8,979 nucleotides of DNA from a bacterium (lineage in GTDB: Bacteria > Planctomycetota > UBA11346): positions 1-8,979 of the forward strand of contig JAIFKN010000078.1 of NCBI GenBank assembly GCA_020049615.1, written 5' to 3'. Of this stretch, positions 1 through 7,717 are shown in pieces. The notes beneath the pieces are model-generated. The model did not search any database and was not told the DNA's origin. It saw only the letters and a list, made by a program, of their open reading frames with translations. The translations under genes were made by a program, and so were the position numbers. The stretch's first letter is position 1. Each line of letters begins with the position of its first letter.

Positions 1-457
1 GTGAACATCCGCAATGCCGCGTGTTCCCGCTGAGGTCATGCGCGATGGCCAGCAGCGCCAATCGCTCCGTGGTGGACTGTTGCAGCGCGGCACGCACCTG
101 ATCGAGCCCACGCCCACCCCCCGCTCCGATGATCTGCACCTGGGCCCGGCTGACGCCGGCGTCGGTGGCGACGAGGATCTCCTCGACGCCAGGCCGCATG
201 CCCGTGACGCGGAATGGGAGGACCAGCTGCCCGAGGGCCGGCACGCTGGCCGGCAGCGGCGTCTGACTCTTGAGGCACGCGCAATCGACGGAAATCATCG
301 TCACACGGGTGCCGGGGGCTCCGCTCAGGGTCAGGGTGATGGTGCGGATGTCGCTCGGCGCCAGGTCGTGGCGCTGCAGTGGCGGACTCAGGCGCGGGGG
401 GTCAGCTGCAGCCAGGAGGGCAGCACCGGTGAGCAGCATGAGCAGCCATGATGACAC
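1..457 (-). CDS. Partial exported protein, DUF1573-like domain plus CGCS motif
   Basis: This frame is open on the minus strand from about 457 to the left edge, so the C-terminus is missing (about 152 codons visible). The N-terminus reads as a signal peptide (SSWLLMLLTGAALLAAA, then DPPRL). About 80 residues of beta-rich sequence follow, with a DCAC pair, a proline-bounded turn (PLPASVPALGQ) and a closing ATDAGVSRAQVQIIGAG strand. This resembles DUF1573, an Ig-type domain common in PVC and Bacteroidota exported proteins. The visible end reads HDLSGNTRHCGCS. From memory, similar CGC motifs begin periplasmic metallophosphatase-like proteins in Planctomycetota, but too little remains to assign an enzyme. 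The start is uncertain: GTG at 457 gives the full signal peptide, ATG at 439 is a shorter choice, and neither has a clear Shine-Dalgarno. The plus-strand frame over the same bases is arginine/glycine-rich and looks like a shadow. Confidence 0.6.
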   Translation of the reverse strand, partial: MSSWLLMLLTGAALLAAADPPRLSPPLQRHDLAPSDIRTITLTLSGAPGTRVTMISVDCACLKSQTPLPASVPALGQLVLPFRVTGMRPGVEEILVATDAGVSRAQVQIIGAGGGRGLDQVRAALQQSTTERLALLAIAHDLSGNTRHCGCS

Positions 458-574
458 GCGGAAAGGCTGGCTGGTCGGCCGATGACGGCAACAGCGTCGG
501 ATTGATATGTGCGAGCGTCGATTCGAAAACAATGGAACTTGCGGCTTGTATCCCTCAGTCCTGAGTGCCGCACC
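458..574. promoter_or_regulatory. Divergent intergenic region
   Basis: This gap of about 117 bases separates two divergently transcribed genes, so promoters for both should lie in or near it. A TTGATA hexamer occurs at 502-507 on the plus strand, but the nearest -10-like sequence (AACAAT, 528-533) sits 20 bases away, which is too far for a standard sigma-70 promoter. No convincing operator or hairpin was seen. If the lipoprotein gene used the GTG at 509, part of this gap would be coding. Confidence 0.3.
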
Positions 575-1180
575 GTGCGATCTGCAATCGTTCCCTATCC
601 CGCTGGCCCATGGGTCCTGGCCGCGCTGGTGCTGACGCTCAGCGCCTGCGCCTCCGGATCGCGCCCGGCTACCGGTCCAGCCGCCCAACCGACACCTGCT
701 TCTCCTGCTGGCAGCGCCGCAGCCGGGGGCGCTGCGGCGACCGGTTCCCCCGGGGCGACCGCGTTCGCTGGCCACCATGCCGCCCCACCACCGTCGACGA
801 AACCCGTCGACGGCGCGTCACACGATATCGACCACCGTGTGGCCTGGGCAAGCAGGGCGGCAGGTCCCGGCGTCCCCGTGCTGCGGTCGCTTGATCCCGG
901 CTACCGAACCCTGCCGCCAGGTGGGCAGATTGTCCTGCGTGCAGCAGCCCCAGCCGGGGCCCGAGTACAGTTCCGCAGCTTCGACAGCGGTCGTTTCGTC
1001 GAAAGCGGTCAGACGATCGCTCAGGTCCGTGCAGACGCCGATGGCGTGGCATGTGCGACCTTCGAGGCGATCGCTGGCGTCACGGCAGATGTCCATCTCG
1101 TGGTGAGCAGTCCCGATGCCAGCGACCGCCTGGAGATCCTGCTAACCATCACCGAACCGACGACTGGGAGCCAGCCATGA
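575..1180 (+). CDS. Lipoprotein with Ig-like domain, upstream partner of RHS gene
   Basis: The product is a 201-residue predicted lipoprotein. From the GTG at 575 it starts MRSAIVPYPAGPW, then a hydrophobic stretch and the lipobox LSAC, with lipidated Cys at residue 25. A low-complexity Ala/Pro/Gly/Ser linker follows to about residue 80, suited to holding a domain off the membrane. The last 90 or so residues alternate polar and hydrophobic positions like a bacterial Ig-like strand domain (GGQIVLRAAAPAGARVQF, then ADADGVACATFEA, then LEILLTITEP). An upstream in-frame GTG at 509 would add 22 residues; I prefer 575 because it puts the signal peptide at the N-terminus, though no strong Shine-Dalgarno is visible for either. 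The stop overlaps the RHS start as ATGA (1177-1180), so the two are probably co-transcribed and translationally coupled. A role in presenting or tethering the RHS protein is inference; no catalytic motif is visible. Confidence 0.7.
   Translation: MRSAIVPYPAGPWVLAALVLTLSACASGSRPATGPAAQPTPASPAGSAAAGGAAATGSPGATAFAGHHAAPPPSTKPVDGASHDIDHRVAWASRAAGPGVPVLRSLDPGYRTLPPGGQIVLRAAAPAGARVQFRSFDSGRFVESGQTIAQVRADADGVACATFEAIAGVTADVHLVVSSPDASDRLEILLTITEPTTGSQP
1166..1170 (+). promoter_or_regulatory. Ribosome binding site of the RHS gene
   Basis: GGGAG lies six bases upstream of the ATG at 1177. It supports that start over the first in-frame ATG of the open frame at 1051, which would add 42 arginine-rich residues in front of the signal peptide and overlap the lipoprotein gene by 130 bases. 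Confidence 0.6.
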
Positions 1181-4100
1181 TCCACCGCACCATCGTCATC
1201 GCTTGCCTGGCTCTCAGCCTGCTTGCCGGCGCCCCCGCTGCCGCTGGCGAGGATGGACAGGCGACGATGAGTTGGCAGCAGGTCAAGCCGATCCTCATCG
1301 CGAACGGGTACGACCCCAGTTGCTTCAACCCTGACGCCAACTGGTGCGGATGCATCGTCACCTGCCTGGCGAACGGAACGAAGGCCTGGTACTGCATCGA
1401 TGGAGACAGCGGCAACGACAACTGCACCTATCTGGAGCTCGACTGCTCCTACTCGATGATCGACAATACACGTCTCGCGCATCTGCACAGCGCGGTGGAC
1501 TGGCGTCCGATGGCGGCGGCGGGGTCGTGTGCGCCATGTGGTGGTGGTGGGGGAGGGGTATCGGCGGCCACCGAACAACCCCTTCCGTCATTGGTGCTCG
1601 GACGCGTCCACCGTTACCGCGACATCCACCGGAACGGCAGTTTCGGCCCAGGGGTATTCAGCTTCGTCGATGCAAACCTCATGCTGACTGTCAGCAACCC
1701 GGCCACGGGCTCGGGCATGATCCGCCTCTTCGATCCGCGGGCGCGCGTCGAGTTCATCCTGTACGACAACGACTCGAACGGGCTGTACGAGGATACCCGC
1801 CTGCGGCTCGCCGGCACCATCGAATTGCAGAACGCCGACGGAAGTCGCTGCGTCGCCATCCCGTCAGCCGTGCGCGCCGTGCTGACCGCGACCAATGGCG
1901 TCCGTACGAACTTCGACCTCGTGCGGACGGCCAATGACCCCGCCAGCACCGACCGGCGCGGGCGCGTCACCGGGATCGCCGATCGCAACGGCAACGCCAT
2001 CACGATGGCCTATGAATTCCCTCCCGGCGCAAGCGACGCTGATCTGGGCAGCGACCGGGCCAAGCTGCTCCGCCTCAGCCAGGTGAGCGACGCCTATGGC
2101 CGCCGTGCGCACTTCTCCTACGCCCCCGCACCGATATCGGGGAATTACGTGGTATCCTCGATCGTGGCGCCCGATGGCAGCGTGATCACCTACGAGTACG
2201 CCAATCCCGGGCTCGGCTTGGGCCAATGGGACATCGTCGGGCTGTCGGCGGTGCGCTGGTCGAACGGCGAGGTGGCCACCTTCGCCACCACCCTGGATAG
2301 CGAAACCCAGAACGTCGTTGTCGCCTACGACGATCCAGGCGCCGAGGGGACACACCGTCGGAAGCAGGTCTACCTGACGACTGGCAGCTGGGTCACTCCG
2401 GAAGGGGCCGTACTCAGCCGTTCGGGTCGGCTCGTGCGCGCGGTCCGGAATGGCGCCGGCGAGGTCATCTACGCCAACTGGACCGGTACGGTTCCGGCGG
2501 GTAGCGACCTATCCGGATTCAGCCTGGCTGGCGATCAGGTCACCTACGTCTATGCGGGCGGCAACCGGCTGGCGGCGTGGATCAGCCGTGGCGGCTTCCC
2601 GGTTGCCGCAGCGGCAGCTGAGAACGTGAGCTTCGACGTCAGCGGCCAACCGGTTGTCGGTCACTGGCGCTGCATCGAGTCGTATGGTCACAATACCCAG
2701 AAGCGGGTGACGACCAGGTTCGACGGACTCGGTCGGCGGACCACCTGGGGCATCGCTGTAAATACCGGTGCCATGCTCCAGCGCACCGCCGCCGATGGCG
2801 GCATCGAAACCTGGACGCGCAACCAGTTCAAGCAGCCGACCGTGCACATCGATGCGGAAGGCCAGCGGACCGAGACCATCTACGATGCGCAGGGCAACTG
2901 GACCGAGCGCACCGAAGCTGTCGGCACAGCTGTCGCGGCCACCTGGCGTCGCGTCTCCAATGCGCGCGGGCAGGTGCTCAGTGAGACCGATCCGTTGGGC
3001 CGGACCACCGATTATGCGTATTCCTCGGCTGGTTACCTCGCCGCAGTCACGGCCCCGCCGGATGTCGCTGGAGGGTTGCGTGCAGTCACCGTGTACACCT
3101 ATGACGAGATGACGGGCCGCCTGATCCGCATGCGCGACCCGCGCAACATCGAAACGGTGTATGCCTGGGACCAGCGCGGCCGTCTGACGTGCACGACCTA
3201 CGCCGACGGCTCGCAGGAGCGCGTCATCTGGGGCGCGGGCGTCGACGCCAACCTGCCCGTGGAGACCCGTGACCGGAACGGCAACCGGACGGTCCACGCC
3301 TACGACGCCGCTGGCCGCCGTATCGCGACGTCCCGCTACGCGTCCGCCGCCACGGCACCGATCGGCGTCGAGAGCTGCAGCTATCTGCCGGGTACCGACC
3401 TGGAGTCCACCTGCACGCGCGATGGGGACACCACCAGAGCCATCTTCGACGCGCGCAACCGGGTCATCGCCCGTATCGTTACCCCTCGCGTCGGAGCCGA
3501 GTTGCGCACCGGGACGGCCTACGACCTTGCTGGCCAGCCGACAATCAGCACGGATGCCTACGGCCGGAGGACCTACCAGTTGTACGACGCCGTTGGTCGG
3601 GCGGTCCGCACCGTGCGCGAACTGGTCATCGGCGGCGTGCCGGTCGGCGCTGAGCTGGCCGGTCTCTCGCGCATCCCCACCCCCAACCCTCCGTACACGA
3701 TCGAGGACCGGACGTATGACCGTTCCGGCCTCGTCGTCTCCAGCACCGACGCACGCGGCATCCTGACCACCATGACCTATGACGCCCGGCGTCGCCGAGT
3801 CTCCCAGACGGTGGCCAGCGGGACAGCAACGGCTGCGACCACGACCTGGACCTACGATGCAGCGGGCAATCGGCTCCAGCAGACCAGTCCTGAAGGTCGC
3901 GTCACGTCCTGGAGCTGGACAGGGCGGAACCTCAAGGCATCGGAGAGCGAGGGGGCTGGCGCTGAAACTGGCACCACCGTCTTCAGCTACACCCTGAACG
4001 CCAAGCCTGCGTCGGTCACCGACGCCCGCGGCCAGACCACCGTGTACACCTATGGCGGCTGCTGCGATCGCCTGCGCCTCATCACCGATCCGGCCGGATT

Positions 4101-6990
4101 CGCCACCACCTTCGATTACGACCCGGTCGGCAACCGGACCAGCGTCACCCAGCAAGTCAGCATCGTTCCGACCCTGCTGCTGACGACAACCACGACCTTC
4201 GATGCGCGCAACCGCATCCGGACCGTCACCAATCCGGACCACGAGACCTCGACCTATGTCTACATCGAAGACGCCACGACCCTGGTCGGTGCGGCTGGAC
4301 TCGCCCTGGGTGCTGGAGCTGACGGATCTGCCGTGCAGATCAGCGATGCCTTGGGGCACACGGTCACCGAGATCCGCGATGGTGCCGGTCGTACCGTGCG
4401 CCGCATCGATGCGCTCGGCCAAGCCACCACCAGCAGCTATGACACTGTTGCGGGCGACCTCGTCGCCACGGCCATCGCTGACCCGCTCGGCCATACCGCT
4501 ACAGCAGAAATCGATGCTGCAGGCCGCGTGCGCCGCCAGATCGACGCCGCAGGAGGGGTCTTCTCGTCGGCATTCGACGCCCAAGGCAACCAGGTGTCGA
4601 GCCGCAGTGCGGCCACGGCAGCCGATCCCAACGGCATCGGCTGGGATGCGCAGTACGACGCCTTGAATCGTGTGACCCAGCGTGCGACCACGCGCGGGGA
4701 CGTCGGCGCTATCACCACCTGGGGCTACGACCTGGATGGCAATCGCCTTGCCGAGACCGATGCGCTCGGTCAGGTCGAGCAGGCTGCCTACGACAGTCGG
4801 AACCGCCGTGTCGTCCTGGTCGACCGTATCGGTGGCGTCACCCGCTTCGCCTATGATCTGGTCGGCAACTTGGTGCAGATCTCGGATGCCGACAATGAGT
4901 CGAAGGGCGGCCTGGGCAACGTGGCCGGCACTACCCAGTATGCCTACGACGCGCGCAACCTACTCAGCGCCGAATCGTATCCGCAGGGTCAGCAAGGACG
5001 TACCCTGCGCGTGTACGCCTACGACGGAGTCCGTCGTCTGGCCAAGCGGTGGGTCGGCGCACTGGCTGGCGACTTCAATGCCAGCGCGACCCCTTCTGGG
5101 TCGGTCATCACGACCGACTATGCCTACGACGCGGCTAGCCGCCTCATCACACGCGGGTACCCCGACGGTGCCAACGACACCTTCGGCTACGATGATGCTG
5201 GGCGCCTGACCAGCGCGACCAGCGCACGTTACGCCACTACGGTCACCCGCATCTATGACGTGGCCGATCGCTTGACCAGTGAACGTCTGTCGATCGACGG
5301 GGCGACCTATGCGGTCGGCTACGCGTACCATGCCGATGGGACGCTCCGTCAGATGACCTACCCGCAGACAGGTAGCATCGTGGATCGATCCTACAGCGCT
5401 CGGCATGAACTGCTTGCCGTCCGCCGCAACGGCGCACTGCTCAACGCCCGCACCTACGACCCTGCTGGCCGATTGACGACCCAGCAGTGGGGTGGCTTGG
5501 CCGCCTTGACCGAGAGTCGCGCCTATCTGCCGGCGGACTATGCGGTTCGGACCATCACCGTTCCAGGAATCGTCGGATTCACCTACTCGCTCGATGCTGC
5601 GGGACGGAAGACGGCCGAAATGGCCGATCCCGCGGCATTTCAGCCTGGGCAGTCGTTCGGCTACGACGCCGCCGGGCGACTGACATCCTGGACGGGCCTC
5701 GAGTCCACCCGGCAATGGACCTTGAGCAAGGTCGGAGACTGGACTTCGATGACGAGCAGCGGCGTCACTGAGACGCGGACAAACAACGCGGTCCATGAAG
5801 CGGTCGGCTTGGAAATCGACGGCGCAACCACGCCCCTGTCCTATGACATCCAGGGCAATCTCACTCGTGACGAGGGATCCCGGTCTTTGGCATGGGATCC
5901 TGAGAACCGTCTGCAGCGGGCGACCATCCCGGGGGCCAGCAGTTCGAGCGGATTCGGCGCTGTCGCTGCGATGCGCTACGACGCGCTGGGTCGTCGGGTG
6001 TCAAAGACGGTCAATGCGGTAACGACTCTCTACCTCCCGGCTGGTGCCCAGACGGTGGTGGAGATCGAACGTACGGCCACGCCGAGTACTGGGCAGGCGA
6101 ATGGCAGCGAGGCCGACGGCACGTCCGTCAATGCGGGATTGACTCCGGCTTCGGGAGGATTCCTCACTGGTGGTCAGATCACCCGTGTGAACTTCCAGCC
6201 AGCGACGGAAGCGATCCCTGCGGGGTACTATGCCGATACGGGCAAGGCATATGCCGTGCGGACGAACGGCCTGAGCTATGGCTGGAGTTCAGTAGTGACT
6301 GGCGACTCGCGCGTTCGCCGCGGCGCCGTGCCCGCTATCGAACTGGACACGCTGGTGCATATGGCCAAGGCCAGCCCGGCGAAGTCGTGGTCGATATCGG
6401 TGCCAAACGGCGACTACCATGTCGTGGTCGTGGCTGGAGATCCGAGCTACCGCGATCAGTCGAATGATCTGGTGATTGGCGGCATCGCCGTGGCAGACGC
6501 AGATCGATCTGCCGGCCCAGGTTACGAAGCGGGTGATTTCGACGGCTACGCCGTTGCCACCACGGTAACCAACGGTGTATTGACGATCTCTATGGCCGCA
6601 ACCGGATCGAATGCGAAGTTGTGCTTTGTCGAGATTGTCGCAGCATCTGGGCCTGTGCCGACCAGTGTAACCGAGTCCCTCGCGGCCTATGTTCGGCTGG
6701 CGACCACTGCGACGGCTGGAACGCCGCAGGCGATCGGTGCGGTTCGGGAGTTTGTATATGGGTCCTATGTGGATGAAGTGGTCGCGTACACCCAGACCGT
6801 GGCTGGGGTGACCAAGCGGTACTACCCGCACTATAACCACTTGTACTCCGTTGCAGCCCTCACGGATGGGACGACTGGCGCTGTCGTAGAGCGCTTCACC
6901 TACGATGCCTACGGCAAACAGAAGATCACCGATGCCAGCGAAGAGCAGCGTGGGGTGGGATCGCGGATTTACCGGCTACATTACGGATAA
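1177..6990 (+). CDS. RHS/YD-repeat secreted protein, shell part, frameshifted before the toxin tip
   Basis: This encodes 1937 residues of an RHS-family protein, whose YD repeats form a hollow beta shell that carries a C-terminal effector. Residues 1-24 are a Sec signal peptide (cationic start, LALSLLAGAPAAAG). Residues 49-121 hold nine cysteines (49, 57, 59, 63, 73, 83, 90, 118, 121) and end in a six-glycine run. The YD array spans about residues 263-1630, with repeats such as YDAAGNRL and YDALGRRV. A malectin-like domain occupies about 1668-1821, and the first half of the RHS core about 1857-1922 (YYPHYNHLYSVAALTD, FTYDAYGKQKITDAS). After residue 1922 the frame leaves the family pattern: 15 unrelated residues precede TAA, directly followed by TGA. 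The core resumes in the next frame. I see no PAAR or VgrG domain, so Sec export rather than type VI secretion is likely. The ATG at 1177 is supported by GGGAG and the ATGA overlap. If the frame were restored, the protein would be about 2179 residues. Confidence 0.92.
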   Translation: MIHRTIVIACLALSLLAGAPAAAGEDGQATMSWQQVKPILIANGYDPSCFNPDANWCGCIVTCLANGTKAWYCIDGDSGNDNCTYLELDCSYSMIDNTRLAHLHSAVDWRPMAAAGSCAPCGGGGGGVSAATEQPLPSLVLGRVHRYRDIHRNGSFGPGVFSFVDANLMLTVSNPATGSGMIRLFDPRARVEFILYDNDSNGLYEDTRLRLAGTIELQNADGSRCVAIPSAVRAVLTATNGVRTNFDLVRTANDPASTDRRGRVTGIADRNGNAITMAYEFPPGASDADLGSDRAKLLRLSQVSDAYGRRAHFSYAPAPISGNYVVSSIVAPDGSVITYEYANPGLGLGQWDIVGLSAVRWSNGEVATFATTLDSETQNVVVAYDDPGAEGTHRRKQVYLTTGSWVTPEGAVLSRSGRLVRAVRNGAGEVIYANWTGTVPAGSDLSGFSLAGDQVTYVYAGGNRLAAWISRGGFPVAAAAAENVSFDVSGQPVVGHWRCIESYGHNTQKRVTTRFDGLGRRTTWGIAVNTGAMLQRTAADGGIETWTRNQFKQPTVHIDAEGQRTETIYDAQGNWTERTEAVGTAVAATWRRVSNARGQVLSETDPLGRTTDYAYSSAGYLAAVTAPPDVAGGLRAVTVYTYDEMTGRLIRMRDPRNIETVYAWDQRGRLTCTTYADGSQERVIWGAGVDANLPVETRDRNGNRTVHAYDAAGRRIATSRYASAATAPIGVESCSYLPGTDLESTCTRDGDTTRAIFDARNRVIARIVTPRVGAELRTGTAYDLAGQPTISTDAYGRRTYQLYDAVGRAVRTVRELVIGGVPVGAELAGLSRIPTPNPPYTIEDRTYDRSGLVVSSTDARGILTTMTYDARRRRVSQTVASGTATAATTTWTYDAAGNRLQQTSPEGRVTSWSWTGRNLKASESEGAGAETGTTVFSYTLNAKPASVTDARGQTTVYTYGGCCDRLRLITDPAGFATTFDYDPVGNRTSVTQQVSIVPTLLLTTTTTFDARNRIRTVTNPDHETSTYVYIEDATTLVGAAGLALGAGADGSAVQISDALGHTVTEIRDGAGRTVRRIDALGQATTSSYDTVAGDLVATAIADPLGHTATAEIDAAGRVRRQIDAAGGVFSSAFDAQGNQVSSRSAATAADPNGIGWDAQYDALNRVTQRATTRGDVGAITTWGYDLDGNRLAETDALGQVEQAAYDSRNRRVVLVDRIGGVTRFAYDLVGNLVQISDADNESKGGLGNVAGTTQYAYDARNLLSAESYPQGQQGRTLRVYAYDGVRRLAKRWVGALAGDFNASATPSGSVITTDYAYDAASRLITRGYPDGANDTFGYDDAGRLTSATSARYATTVTRIYDVADRLTSERLSIDGATYAVGYAYHADGTLRQMTYPQTGSIVDRSYSARHELLAVRRNGALLNARTYDPAGRLTTQQWGGLAALTESRAYLPADYAVRTITVPGIVGFTYSLDAAGRKTAEMADPAAFQPGQSFGYDAAGRLTSWTGLESTRQWTLSKVGDWTSMTSSGVTETRTNNAVHEAVGLEIDGATTPLSYDIQGNLTRDEGSRSLAWDPENRLQRATIPGASSSSGFGAVAAMRYDALGRRVSKTVNAVTTLYLPAGAQTVVEIERTATPSTGQANGSEADGTSVNAGLTPASGGFLTGGQITRVNFQPATEAIPAGYYADTGKAYAVRTNGLSYGWSSVVTGDSRVRRGAVPAIELDTLVHMAKASPAKSWSISVPNGDYHVVVVAGDPSYRDQSNDLVIGGIAVADADRSAGPGYEAGDFDGYAVATTVTNGVLTISMAATGSNAKLCFVEIVAASGPVPTSVTESLAAYVRLATTATAGTPQAIGAVREFVYGSYVDEVVAYTQTVAGVTKRYYPHYNHLYSVAALTDGTTGAVVERFTYDAYGKQKITDASEEQRGVGSRIYRLHYG
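1963..6066 (+). repeat. YD-repeat coding array
   Basis: The translated frame carries degenerate repeats of about 20 residues for some 1370 residues, each built around a Y/F-D/T-x-x-G-R/N core followed by a short strand pair; examples are YDAQGNW, YDAAGRRI, YDPVGNRT and YDDAGRLT. These are the RHS/YD repeats that build the beta shell of the family. The DNA repeats are diverged, with no long identical copies, as expected of old protein repeats and not of recent tandem duplication. Confidence 0.9.
6178..6639 (+). other. Malectin-like carbohydrate-binding domain inside the RHS protein
   Basis: Between the last YD repeats and the RHS core lies a segment of about 154 residues with no YD motifs. 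It starts ITRVNFQPATEAIPAGYYADTG, continues with a NGLSYGW turn, an ELDTLVHM strand, SWSISVPNGDYHVVVVAGDP and SNDLVIGG, and ends KLCFVEIV. The pattern of an opening NFQP strand, ADTG, YGW, a VPNG(x)Y edge strand with a GDP turn, and a closing C-F-x-E/D-I strand matches malectin-like sugar-binding modules that I recall from secreted PVC proteins. It is flanked by a Thr/Ser/Gly-rich linker upstream (6067-6177) and a Pro/Thr linker downstream. Rows here count near 58% G+C, a little below the shell. Sugar binding is inferred from the family; the ligand cannot be read from the sequence. Confidence 0.6.
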
Positions 6991-7717
6991 TGAGACCGGA
7001 CTGCTCCATGCGCGGGCGAGGCAGTATAGTCCGACGTTGGGAAGGTTTGTGAGCAGGGACCCGTGGATGGCGTCCTTCATTGACAATAGGTCTGAAAAGT
7101 CTGTGGCCCAGCAATATACTGAGATTAACTGGACAGGGCGGGTTGATTATATCTCATCACAAATGCCTCGATCAAGGGATGGCTATCAAGACGGATACGG
7201 GTTATACTCCGGGTATTTTGTTCCCAATGCTACGGATCCATCTGGCATGCATCTGCTTACTTGTCCTTCGGACTATTCTCTTTGTACGAAGATCGGCTAT
7301 AAACCTGGTGCGAATGGTTGCGGCCCAGAGGGTTGGAAGGAACGGCTCGTGCCCGATAGCCCCTTCGGGTGGGGGTTTAACGGTCCGTGTACTACGCACG
7401 ACCATTGCTACGGAACCTGCGGCAGCACTCAGAAGTCTTGTGATGACGGGTTCCTTAATGACCTTGAGGTTGTATGTTACATTAAGTATTCGTGGTCTTC
7501 TCCTTTTCCCCCAGATCGAGTTACGGCAGAACGACTGAGGGCCGGTTTGGCCGCATGTCTGGTGGTCGCAAAAATATACTATAAGGCAGTGTCCACTTTC
7601 GGCGACGGACCCCATACCGAAGGCCAAAAGCAGGCGTGCGACTGCTGCAAGTGCGTGATTGATAAGGACGGGAATAAGGTGACACAGCGCACTTCGCCAA
7701 CAGATCCAGGAAAATAG
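6905..7717 (+). CDS. RHS core end plus phospholipase A2-like toxin domain (out-of-frame 3' part of the RHS gene)
   Basis: This open frame is the continuation of the RHS gene, not an independent gene. Only the part from about 6944 is meaningful, and no Shine-Dalgarno precedes its first ATG. Residues 16-54 are the end of the RHS core (VGWDRGFTGYITDNETG, then HARARQYSPTLGRF and SRDPW). A spacer leads to YFVPNATDPSG (residues 104-114), the usual junction between RHS shells and their effectors. The last 156 residues are a secreted phospholipase A2-like domain: CGPEGW at 139-144, LVPDSPFG at 148-155, and HDHCYGTCG at 165-173 with the His165-Asp166 pair expected for catalysis and calcium handling, then a CDDGF helix at 179-183. 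Conserved cysteines suit a disulfide-bonded protein outside the cytoplasm. The HDxCYxTCG(x)nCD(x)xF order recalls metazoan group XII PLA2. Hydrolysis of membrane phospholipids is inferred. The tail has a CDCCKC cluster (245-250). Confidence 0.85.
   Translation: MPTANRRSPMPAKSSVGWDRGFTGYITDNETGLLHARARQYSPTLGRFVSRDPWMASFIDNRSEKSVAQQYTEINWTGRVDYISSQMPRSRDGYQDGYGLYSGYFVPNATDPSGMHLLTCPSDYSLCTKIGYKPGANGCGPEGWKERLVPDSPFGWGFNGPCTTHDHCYGTCGSTQKSCDDGFLNDLEVVCYIKYSWSSPFPPDRVTAERLRAGLAACLVVAKIYYKAVSTFGDGPHTEGQKQACDCCKCVIDKDGNKVTQRTSPTDPGK
6940..6950 (+). other. Frame break between RHS shell and toxin tip
   Basis: The RHS core reads GAT GCC AGC GAA in the frame of the shell, then must drop one base (G at 6943, or an equivalent nearby change) to continue AGC AGC GTG GGG TGG GAT in the next frame. 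That gives SSVGWDRGFTGYITDNETG, the conserved middle of the core. Net effect: one base too many, or two too few. No known +1 recoding signal, such as a shifty codon followed directly by a stop, is visible at this point. The out-of-frame path ends at 6988-6993 with TAA TGA. Confidence 0.85.

Noticed and set aside
14..451. A 145-codon plus-strand frame
   Set aside because: Its translation is arginine/glycine/histidine-rich without a pattern, while the minus strand gives a signal peptide and a domain-like sequence.
791..813. Inverted repeat CCGTCGAC / GTCGACGG with a 7-base loop
   Set aside because: It lies inside the lipoprotein gene in a low-complexity linker; short GC-rich palindromes are expected by chance here.
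1051..1176. Upstream in-frame extension of the RHS protein
   Set aside because: It would place 42 arginine-rich residues before a good signal peptide and overlap the lipoprotein gene. The GGGAG and ATGA overlap support 1177.
1537..1558. G-rich tract as a possible phase-variable slip site
   Set aside because: It is a mix of GGT and GGG codons for a glycine hinge, with no long single-base run typical of phase variation.
2509..4584. A 691-codon open frame antisense to the RHS gene, with further long antisense frames at 1864-2355 and 4960-5796
   Set aside because: The sense strand carries clear YD repeats here. The antisense translations are Gly/Arg/Asp/Ala-rich with no recognisable domain, as expected opposite a high-G+C gene.
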